From: Oscheius sp. JU75
Lineage: Eukaryota > Nematoda > Chromadorea > Rhabditida > Rhabditidae
Length of the DNA: 64,000 nucleotides
Assembly (NCBI GenBank): GCA_037178855.1
Contig: JASJZC010000004.1
Span: forward strand, 4,464,001-4,528,000
Direction: 5' to 3'
Below the pieces are notes generated by a model. That model searched no databases and had not been told where the DNA came from. It worked only from the letters and a program-made list of their open reading frames with translations. Every line of letters starts with the position of its first letter. Position 1 is the stretch's first letter. This document shows, one piece after another, positions 45,899-58,600 of this stretch. The translations under genes were made by a program, and so were the position numbers.

Positions 45899-46430
45899 TT
45901 GGAAATACATGTTATGCATTGATCTGTGTGCAGAAGACATAGTTTGTATGTGAACATAGAGGTCCTGAACTTTATCAACTCTTGTGGTGCTTCCAATTAA
46001 AACAGTGCTAAACCACGAGCAACTGTCGAAGTATGTTTTGCCTCACGAGGTCTACATTGAACACTAGAGGATCATCTGTAAATGAATTTATTGTGGTTCT
46101 TCCGTCCGAATGGCTGGCGATGTTGTATGCAAACAGTTGTGTTTTACAAAACTAATAAAAGCCACCAGTTCCAGCAGCTCCTCTCCTCAAAGGGCGTCGA
46201 ACTCCGACTGAAAGATCTAGAAGATGATGAAACCCCGCCTTGTTTCTTTACGATGCCCATCTAACTATGTCAGAAGTAACTGTGTAGCTCGAGTTGTGAG
46301 AGTGAACGTGTGTGATGACTAGAACTGACTAGAAGCATCGGCAATGTTTGACAAATGACAGATCAACATACCTAGTTTCAAGACTGTAGATTATGCCCAA
46401 AAGGACAGAGTAGAAGCTCACGAGAACGGT
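45899..46430. other. Intergenic interval with a small thioredoxin-like ORF
   Basis: A 60-codon plus-strand ORF (46082-46264) contains TVVFYKTNKSHQFQQLLSSK, faintly like a glutaredoxin start but with the active-site cysteines absent. It may be a decayed partial duplicate of the neighbouring glutaredoxin. Nothing else is seen. Confidence 0.25.
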
Positions 46431-46454
46431 TTTATTGTTCAAGACAATGTGTCT

Positions 46455-47852
46455 CTACTTCTGGCAGGCATCGTAAACTTCACTGAGACGAAGGCAGAGA
46501 CCGTCCATCGTGGGACGAGTTCTGGGACGACGACTGAGACAGCGTGAGACGATGGCTGACACGAGTTGCATCTGGGCAGCATTCGGATCACTGCTCATCA
46601 CTTCCATGCTGATCGTGGATAGTGTCTTCAGGATGCGACCAATAGAGTAGACACCAGAACTGGGAGTCAATCTTCGGGTCCAAGCAACCTCGGGAGCCAG
46701 ACAAGACAGATCAACAAGACTCGTAGACTTGGTAGCTGAGATCGGAGCCAATCCCTCGCCGCCGTTGAACATGACATTTCCGTCCGACTGCATGATGACA
46801 AAGTGCTGCATCTCGAGAGCGCCGTGGAAGATTCCAGCCAGATGGAGATCGGCCATGACGTTGACAATGCCACGCATCAGCTTCATCCTGGCGGACACAC
46901 TCATCTGGTAGAGATTTTTTCTGACGAAAATATCGAGACGACATATGTCCAGTTGGCGGTAGACGAGATAGCCGAGCTCGTGAGAAGGCGAAACGATGGC
47001 AATTGGTACGAGAATCGGGAGTTTCTTCTGCTCGACTACCAGAGCCATTCGCAACTCGTTGAACATCCTCAGACGCCAATCGTACAGACTCATCTCACGC
47101 GACTGGACCAGCTTGCAGACTACGCGGCTGTCATCTACTTTGATCTCCGACGTACAGTGCTGAAATCTTATATTAACCACACGTTCGTGTGGATATTTGC
47201 CTCACTTTCGTGTACAAGACAGCTTTTCCCAACTTTTCGATGTTCTGCAAAGTTGTAGGAAAGCAAACAGGCTACAACTTCGCAGAACTTCAGAAAGTGT
47301 GGAAATGTCCTCTTGAACCAGAAAATAACGATTGAGGACTATGGAGAGTCAAAAATCGTACCTTGTATCTGGCGTCCTGAGAGAGAAGATCCACGTGGTA
47401 GAGCTGGTTCATGTTCAGCAGCTTGCAGCTCTTGAGATCCGTAAGCTTGACAAGTCTCCGGAAGACGACAAATGTTCCCAGAACCGACGAGATGATATCG
47501 AAAGCCGGCTCGTGCAGATTATAGAGCAACTCGCCGACAGAGTCTCCTTTCCCAAAAAGCATCCCACTGATTCGGAGTTCGTTCTTTCCATTCCTCTCCA
47601 TAGTCAGATGATGGATCTGTCCCTGTTCGTCTTTGATCGAGACACGAGGACGGTTGATTTCCGTGGTCGAGAGACAGTAGTCGCCAGCACGCGTTAGGAT
47701 ACCCACCAGTTCAATCAGGTCTTCCGGCAGACAGCCCACACTCGACGTCTTCTCGTTCAGCTGGGATGTTATTAGTTTGAGAGGGACTAGTAGCATACCG
47801 CAATGAGTTCAGCATCCACTTCGGCTCGGACGAGGTGATCTATCAGAGCCAT
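46455..47852 (-). CDS. SH2-domain pseudokinase (nematode Fer-like SH2 kinase family)
   Basis: ATG 47852-47850 (MALIDHLVRAEVDAEL), then an SH2-like domain: LVGILTRAGDYCLSTTEI, RVSIKDEQGQIHHLTMER, GMLFGKGDSVGELLYNLH. After a linker, the kinase-like part starts VVCKLVQSREMSLYDWRLR with the alpha-C/beta-4 region LRMALVVEQKKLPILVPI, then LMRGIVNVMADLHLAGIFHG. Where an active kinase has HRDLxxxN it has HGALEMQHF, and no DFG is recognisable (MFNGGEG). The C-lobe keeps CLAPEV (APE) and SRRPRTRPTM. Stop TAG 46455-46457; AATAAA at 46431-46436. Nematodes have many SH2 tyrosine kinases of this layout; this one lacks catalytic residues, so a scaffold role is inferred. Confidence 0.7.
47242..47288 (-). other. 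Perfect-looking hairpin within the SH2-pseudokinase gene
   Basis: GTTCTGCAAAGTTGTAG and CTACAACTTCGCAGAAC form a 17-bp stem with one mismatch and a 13-nt loop. It lies between two exons, in a segment that may be intron or a poorly supported exon reading CLLSYNFAEHRKVGKSC. Confidence 0.5.
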
Positions 47853-48291
47853 CTTCTAAGGAGGCTGCCACCGAGGAAGACAGCAAACTATGATAAATTA
47901 GAAACCTTGTGACAAAAGCGTCTGTTTTAGAAACTTTTGAACGAAGATATTGTATTGCTAGCAATTGTGAATTCCTAGCAAATTGATTAGTTCGAAGCAA
48001 TCGAGGGATAACAGTATTATATCGATGCTTCGTCGACTCCCTCTATGAACTTTCCTCGATGAAAGGCTGTTGTGAGACGCCACCAGACTCTTGGTCATCA
48101 AATTGTCACCTAGCTCTGCTCTCTAATTAGACAACTCCCTCACTCCTACCCAGTTCTTTCTCTCTCCTACTCTCACCAGATCCGTGTGAAAAACGTGCTG
48201 TTTTGCTCCTAGAGTCACGCGATTTCCTGTTCATTTATCGCGTGTTTTCTCACTTTCTCTATTTTGAATAAAAAGAATTCAGTCATCAGCA

Positions 48292-48387
48292 ATGTTTCTC
48301 CCTGTTCTGCTGGTCAACGTCATCTGGGGCGTCTGTCTATTTCTCGGCGGAACTGTCATGACTGCCTTGATCGCCATGGTATTCTAA
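48292..48387 (+). CDS. 31-residue transmembrane micropeptide, copy 1
   Basis: ATG 48292 to TAA 48385-48387, preceded at 10 nt by an AATTCAG acceptor and followed by AATAAA at 48420-48425. The product is almost one membrane helix: MFLPVLLVNVIWG then VCLFLGGTVMTALIAMVF. A second copy (52501-52596, minus strand) differs at only two residues (P4S, N9H) and shares about 120 bp of upstream sequence, while the 3' flanks are unrelated. Conservation of the ORF, acceptor and poly(A) signal in both copies supports a real gene. I do not recognise the family; membrane-pump regulators such as sarcolamban are of similar size but not similar sequence. Confidence 0.6.
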   Translation: MFLPVLLVNVIWGVCLFLGGTVMTALIAMVF

Positions 48388-48425
48388 TAATCTTCAACTC
48401 TTGTTTTTTGCTATTCATCAATAAA

Positions 48426-48869
48426 CGTTTTTATCTCGTTCGTGAAAACAGCGGCTAGTTGTCTACGGCTTTCCTATCCGGCTGTGTCTATCACTTCTAA
48501 CAATCCAAGGCAATATGAAGGCTGCCAAGTTCGAATGTCCTAGTTCTGATCGCATGTCAGGGCTAGTCAAGCCAAGTCGAACAAATAACTTGGTCTAGCT
48601 TTCAATAGACTCGGAACTACTCTCGCCTGACTGCCGTCTTCTCCTCGTCGCAACTAATTTGAAGTCACCAGGACATTTTAAAGCCATTGGAATCTCCTAG
48701 AAGATGTGAAAAGGGCCATCTTGCCTTTCGGTAATTGGAGTGGGTTTTCCCGCGCGCCGTCCCTCTATTAACCTCGAGTCCTTCTGCCGCCCTGCTGATT
48801 GCCTCTAACTGAATTTTGGCGACGCGCATCACTTATTCTGCAATATTTTGCCGTAGGGCTTTGCCTTAG
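48426..48869. other. Upstream region of the glutamate receptor gene
   Basis: No ORF or repeat supported. It lies between the micropeptide gene and the receptor start and should contain the receptor promoter. Confidence 0.4.
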
Positions 48870-52476
<3,607 letters not shown>

Positions 52477-52500
52477 GATCTTTTATTTGTGGAATGCAGA

Positions 52501-52596
52501 CTAGAATACCATGGCGATCAAGGCAGTCATGACAGTTCCGCCGAGAAATAGACAGACGCCCCAGATGACGTGGACGAGCAGGACAGAGAGGAACAT
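52501..52596 (-). CDS. 31-residue transmembrane micropeptide, copy 2
   Basis: ATG 52596-52594 to TAG 52501-52503, with an ATTCAG acceptor 10 nt before the ATG and AATAAA at 52482-52487. It encodes MFLSVLLVHVIWG followed by the same last 18 residues as copy 1. The stop is 24 nt from the convergent glutamate receptor stop, so the two transcripts overlap in their 3' UTRs. The shared upstream region extends to about 52718. Confidence 0.6.
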   Translation of the reverse strand: MFLSVLLVHVIWGVCLFLGGTVMTALIAMVF

Positions 52597-52719
52597 TGTT
52601 GATGACTGAATGGTTTTTATTCAAAATAGAAAGAGTGAGAAAACACGCAATGAGTGAGCAGGAAATCGCGTGACTCTCGGAGCAAAACAGCAAGTTTTCA
52701 CATGGATCTGGTGAGAGTT

Positions 52720-52945
52720 AATTGAAAATACTAGGAAGAATGACTAGGTAAGAGTGACGGAGGTATCTAATTCGAGGGCAGAAATAGTTGTTGCATCGTC
52801 TGAACAATTTATTTAGAAGACGTTATTCGCCCATTTGTTGCTCTGACACATTTCTATCCTTGTTTTTTCCTTACAACATTCAGCTTATCTCGAACTCTCT
52901 TAATCGCTTTCTTGAGTTTTACTGATCCTGAGCCTGACTAGAAAA
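52720..52945. other. Short intergenic stretch
   Basis: AT-rich sequence between micropeptide copy 2 and the SPRTN relic. No gene or repeat seen. Confidence 0.4.
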
Positions 52946-52947
52946 TA

Positions 52948-53640
52948 ATGAGTCTAGTAGATCCTAAGCTGGGCGATCTGACACCTGATGTCCGTGTTAG
53001 ACCTATTTCGCGGCTGCTATCAGCGTTTTTTCAACGGAGCTCTCTTCTGACGTAGAGCTATCAATTGAAAAGGTAATTTTTTGGACATTTCCTTTCAAAG
53101 CCGTTTCAAATTTAACACTGCCGGAATCTGTAATTATCATAAAGACAGCGGTCTCATAATTCCATCCGTCTCTCAGTATCTGCTGAATTCTCTCTTCTTT
53201 ATCAAAATCAACGAAGTTGTTACAAACACCCCCTCGACGTCAGCTTCAAAAAAGAATGTCTATCGAGATAAGCCTAGTTTTGCGTAATCGCATACAAGCT
53301 GTTTTTAAACGAATTCGGTTCACGAGGTCCGACAGTCGTCCTCCAGGATCGTATGAAAAATTTTGGGCCGAACATGAGAAAAACTGTGGAGGAACATCTT
53401 TAAGAATTTACGAGACAGTCCAAGAAGATTGCTGACGGTGGGTAACGTTTCTTGTTCTCACAAAATCTCCTTATAGGCCAAGGCAGGATAAGTACGATTC
53501 GAACCAGTCGAGCCTGGACAACTTGACCAAAAAGAGCCTGTTCGGCAGTCCTTCTGGACAAAGAGTCAGAGGAGAAGAAGCTGGTGACAATTCGAAGCTT
53601 TTGGACCAGTTGGAGAGGAAGGTCTTTATGTCATTTTTCA
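52948..53640 (+). pseudogene. SPRTN/DVC-1-like protease relic lacking the HExxH active site
   Basis: Fragments occur in the order of SPRTN, the DNA-protein crosslink protease: MSLVDPKLGDLTPDV (52948-52992), CYQRFFNGAL then SSDVELSIEK (about 53010-53070), FNTAGICNYHKDSGLIIPSVSQYLL (about 53110-53190, SPRTN has AGIC at this place), and SYEKFWAEHEKNCGGTSLRI (about 53360-53410, SPRTN has WWAEHQKTCGGT). The section between the last two, which holds the zinc-binding HEMIHA helix in real SPRTN, is missing. Frame shifts occur near 52995 and 53035, and a TGA follows QEDC. A further exon (from about 53478) reads KYDSNQSSLDNLTKKSLFG. A broken copy or an assembly problem; not an active protease. Confidence 0.5.
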
Positions 53641-53830
53641 ACACCATCCTGGGGCGTTTGATTAAATTGTATCCATTTTTTCTTTCTTTCAATAATAAGT
53701 CAAATATCAGGGTTCTGTCATGGTCTCACTTCTTGCAGTACTTTTTATCTTCGAGATATTTGCTCAGTTTACTGTACTTTTTGACTGAAAGACGGGTTTA
53801 AATAGCTAATTGTAAGCGGAGACTCAGAGT

Positions 53831-54943
53831 CTAGTTGAAGACGACTCCTTTTCGAATGGCCTTCTTCCGTTCTTCCTCCTGAGTTTTGTCAGCGGGGCTC
53901 ACAAAGACTTGATTGCGAACAGGACAAGGACAGTAGGCAGCGTCTGGTCCGGGAGCTCCATTTCCTCCGCGAGCTCCGTTTGTCCCGTCGGTTCCTGGGA
54001 CTCCAGGCTTTCCTGCAGGACCCGCTACTCCGGGCATACCGGGTTGAGCATCAATTCCTGAGCATTTACCATTTTTAAGAAATTCACGGCTAATCACCAT
54101 TTGGTCCAGGACTTCCCGGAGCACCGTATTCTCCAGAAGGACCAGCGGGCCCAGGTGGTCCGCTTTCTCCCTTGCCTCGCTGCCCATTTTCACCTGGCTG
54201 TCCAGCCTGGCCAAGATTTCCATTACGTCCAGGTCTGCCTTGATCTCCTCTTGGTCCAGCCTGGCCGGGAGCCCCACTTCTTCCTGAAAGAGATATTTTG
54301 ATCATCAATCATGCGCCGTCTCTCTCGAACAGATGATCCGACAAATTAAAAACTGGTTCAGGGTCCCGATCGCAATTACCTGCATTTCCGCGATAGCCAT
54401 TGACGCCGTTCCTTCCAGGAGGACCCTGAGGACCTGGAGCACCTTGGATTCCTGGCTCGCCTTGTGGGCAAGCAATACAGCCAGTCGGCGTGTCGAACAT
54501 TCCAGTTATCACACCAGCCTTTCCGTTCAGTCCTCTCTCTCCTGGCTGACCGTCGTCTCCCTTTTGACCGGGGTTTCCTGGAGGACCAGGGGGTCCAGAA
54601 GGACACTTATTCACCCCGGATCTGCAGGATTCTAAAAGATTACTGGAGTTGATTGAACTGTATGGAACTCTACCACATCCACAAGAAGACTCGGATCCTC
54701 TCTTCTCACGAGAAATCGTCGTAATGCCTATCTCTTTCTGCATGAGTTCCCAGACTTTGTTCGAAGTTGTCTGGACAATTTGTGTATGTTTAGTAGTAGC
54801 CTTACCAAATAGTCATCATTGTGCTCGAGGAACTCAGAGTGGAAAGATCGAATCTCAGAGAGAATAAGAGACGCCTGAAGAAGACTGTAAAATGTCACCA
54901 AGGTCGTCGCTGTAAAGAAGACACCCAAGAAGAGCTTTGACAT
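53831..54943 (-). CDS. Nematode cuticle collagen
   Basis: Secreted exoskeleton collagen. The ATG (54943-54941) is 2 nt after a CTTTTCAG acceptor. The N-terminal domain has a hydrophobic segment [18 protein letters not shown] and [15 protein letters not shown], then [19 protein letters not shown] with a furin-type cleavage site, a CGCGR cysteine pair, [17 protein letters not shown], a [13 protein letters not shown] interruption, and three Gly-X-Y blocks separated by short breaks. The C-terminus after [11 protein letters not shown] is [20 protein letters not shown] and VVFN at TAG 53831-53833. Five exons with introns of 36-60 bp, all splitting Gly codons or between triplets. This layout is diagnostic for nematodes. 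Confidence 0.92.
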
Positions 54944-55621
54944 GGCTGAAAAGTAATGGTACATGGATTTAGGAGACGGTAGAGAGAGGGTGCACAAAAG
55001 GGGCACCCTGTGGATTCGCACAGTTAGACTCTTGTAGTCACCCAAACTTTTTGCTGAGTCAAAACGAAAGGAAAGGGATAAGGAGCTCTTCAGTCCCTAG
55101 TGAACGAGAGGCCCAATGAAAACGGCATTTCCAGAGACCATAACACAATAAGGCCAGAACTGTCAGGCTAGAGACTGGGAGGAAGAAGGTTTCGAATCAG
55201 GTGCAATATATAGCCCTGATCAGAGAAGTGTAAAAGTTAGTTGCTTCTAATGTCCTCGTCAACGACAGGATCACCAAAGCTGGACTGTTACATCCCGGTC
55301 GATATAAAAAGTGGCAGTTTTTCTCCCGCCACAGGCTGCCTTTATCGTGGTCGCTGTGGAAAAAACGTCTCTATGAAAAACTGGAAGTGGGTGAGAGATC
55401 TCTTTCTTCTTCAGAAGTGAGGTCAATAGATCTTTATTAATTGGCTCTTCAGTGCATAACATAATAAATTAATATAAAATTAGAATAGCATAGAAAAAGG
55501 ACAATATGCATATGAAAAATGTGAGACCGGAAGACAACAAAAAGAGAAGAGAAACAACCGATTATGCTAGTAGAGTGTAGCAACTTGAAAGTGAATTTGC
55601 CGTTTGTAGTAAGGAGAGAAA
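54944..55621. other. Intergenic interval between collagen and rimb-1
   Basis: No supported gene. It contains the collagen upstream region and the 3' end of the RIM-binding protein gene. Confidence 0.4.
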
Positions 55622-58600
55622 TCAATTCTTTTTCTGAAAATGAACGATTAATAGACTGTTTCTCTGACTATCAGTAGTCTGTCTGTTCAGAGAGTTAGTT
55701 GAGCTCCAGTACTTTACACTTTGATCGCTTCGGGACCCAGAATAATAAAATGTGAAGAACTTGGCTGAGAATTGAAGGACACTTATGTGGTCCATGGGTC
55801 CCGCAACGAACAGAAAGACTAAGAGTCCCGCTAAACGAATAATCAGCTTGAGTCCTGCTTCGAAGCAGTTACAACTGTCGCTTGGACTTCCCTTGGCAGT
55901 GGAGTCGGACTTCTTGACAGCCGTCGACGTCTTCCGGACAGCCGGACCGCCGTCGCCTTTTTTGCCGACGTCGCTGGTCTTCTTGGCCAACGTCTTGGCA
56001 CCCGTTCCTTGACCGGCCGTCGATTTTTTTGCTGTCGGCTTGCCTGCCGAAATATTATTTGTCGCCGGCGTTGTGGAGGTTTGGGAGGACTGAAATTTCA
56101 TTATAGCACCATTGAAAGAGAAACAAACCTGTCGTGTGGGAGCTTTCTTGACAGGAGCAGCTGTGGGAATGGCTTGGGAGGTCAATTGTCCGTCCGAGAA
56201 GGCGACACCCTTTCTTTGCATGATCTGCTCGGCTGGCATGGCTGGGAGAAGATGAGTCAACGGTTCTTCGGAGAGGAAGTTAGAGGGGACGAGGCCTTTC
56301 AACCCGTTGAGTTCTCCCATGTAGAACCCATCCTCGTCCATCTCGCCGTAGATCGCTATCATGTCGCCCTGCTTAAAGGACAGCTCCGTCTGTTCAGCAT
56401 CTGCGTTCGGACTTAATTGTCGGGAGTCGTAGTCGAACTTGGCGATCATGTGCTTTGACGGCTGTTGTTGGGCATGGAGCCCGTTCATTCGGGCCTCCAT
56501 CGGCATCTGCTGCTGCATACTCATGCCCTGCTGGAGATGCATCTGACTCATCTGACTGGTCAAGTGTCCCATTCCCATTTGTTGCCCAGGCATCTGACTC
56601 TGTCCGTATCCACTCGGTCCACTCTGTCCAGGCATGTGAGTCAGTTGAGAGGCAGGCCTTCCTGGTCCTTGATCGTAGCCAGTTCTTGTCTTGTCAGCAT
56701 AGTCGAAACTACGATCTTCTCGGTATCCCTCGTCGCGTCTGTCTCTCCGATATCGATCGTCTTCTCGCCTTCGTCTGTCCTCGTACTCTCCTCTCCGATC
56801 GTCCCGTCTCTCATCCCTTCGCTCATCTCTTCTGTCTCGGCTCTCGTATCGATACTTCTCCCTCTCCCGGTAGTCATCCTCCTCACGAGGGTAGTACTCA
56901 TCTCTCCTATCCCGAGACGCTTCCCTATACCTATCGTCGTAGTCTCGTCGGTAATCATAGTCTCGACCATTGGCTCTTCGATACCGATCTCTCTGTGGCG
57001 GCTGGAATGAACGATTGTCTCTATGACTCTCTTCAGATCTACCTCTCGTCTCTCCTGGTCCCTCCTGTCCAGAGAAGAGTACATTGTTCCCGGTCTTTCG
57101 GCCTCTCTCCTCCTGTCACCAGCGTGGTCATAACTACGTGACTTGAGAGACCCCCATCGCATTCGGCGCAGTGCTGGCTCAGCAGCCAACATTGGCTGAA
57201 AATGAGAGAGTATAAGCCTTTCCCGAGAGAATATTTACCTCGCCACGATTGTAGGTAGTCTTGTAGGGCGGGAGGAGGTCATTCTTCGCAATCTCGATGA
57301 CCATGTTGCTCGGGACGAGTCCGTAGCGATTACCAATTTGGCCCTGGTAGAAGCCGTCGCCGTCCGCCTCACCATAAACCTAAATTATGGTTGTTTTTTG
57401 GGGGGAGGACAGGGAGTCCAGACCTTGATTAGCTGGTGTTTTCGGAATGAGAGTTCCTCCTGTTCCGCATTGGCATTCGGGGACATGTGATGGGAATAGT
57501 CGAAGAGAGCCACAAACCTAGAACTGGGGATTGCTTAGAAACGAACGCCTGCTGGGAATACCATCTACAGTCGTCGTCCAGAGTGGGAGGTCTCAGGTCC
57601 GGCTCGGATCTCGTCCCAAATCCCGTTTCACTTCGAACTCTGGCCAATCGAGGAGGCACCAGACGTCCTCGACCTCCCGCGGCAGGCATCCGTTCCTCGG
57701 CACTTCCTGCTCGAATGCCACCTCTTGTGTAGATTTCCGCCCGAGTTCTTCCATCTGCCGTGGGTCCTGTCCACTCGTTCTGACGATGTCGTAGCAGGTA
57801 ACTGAACTGATGTAATTGGTCTGTAAGCATACTCACCTATTCTCCATTTCAAGGACAGAAGGTCGAGCATCCTCGGCGGAACCGTCAGCTCTCAAGAGTC
57901 GCGGATGAAAGGTGTAGTACTGGGACATGGATTGTGGTGTCTTCCACTGCAATGTCGTATGTCAAACAGCGGGGCATTGTTATGGCTCATAAAAGGAGCC
58001 AAAGCAATGAGGAAGGCGGGCAGAGAGAAGAGAGACGGGTGCATAACCACAAGATTTACATCTATAATTACCTTGGGCAGAGTTCCCTGAAGGGTTCCCG
58101 TATGTGAAGTTGTCTGTAATGCTGGCTGCACTGGAATTGTCGAAGCCGCTGCCAGTCCCGCCCCACGCGTTAACGTTCCCATGCGAGGCAAGGTCCCGTC
58201 GTAGGTTGGAGCAGCTGCCGAGTAGCCCTGAAGATCAGATTGTGAAAGGGGATTCAGTAAGGAAGGGTATGAGTCATACGGGGTTTTTTTTAGCCTACCT
58301 GTCTCTGTAGCCTACTTCTGCAAACCTATAACAACATGTCAGATGCAAATTTTTCAAAGTGATTTGCTCCAGATCTGATTTGTCACCTGATCTTTCGACA
58401 GGATGTAATTTGTCCAAAAACAAGCGAAATAAGACAGTCACTGGTGAACTACCGTAGCAGACAGTTGGTAGGCGTAACTCGTCTACCAGAATAAGGTTTT
58501 GACTCACCTGGATAGTATTGGCTGTGGCATACGACGTCAAGGGATTGGCTTGAAAGGGTATGGCTGTCATCATCGTAGGGGCAGAGTACGGAGCGACAGG

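Noticed and set aside
46082-46264. Small ORF with VVFYKTNKSHQFQQLL resembling a glutaredoxin
   Set aside because: The CxxC or CxxS active site, cis-Pro and GG motifs are absent; too short to call.
53400-53480. TGA after Cys in the SPRTN relic, considered as a selenocysteine codon because the next exon continues in phase
   Set aside because: The gene is broken elsewhere, nematodes keep almost no selenoproteins, and I see no SECIS-like hairpin downstream.
56641-57192. 183-codon minus-strand ORF in the RIM-binding protein linker
   Set aside because: A 41-bp intron splits it; only its first part (to DQERRE) is in the coding frame, and the Arg/Asp frame continues after splicing.
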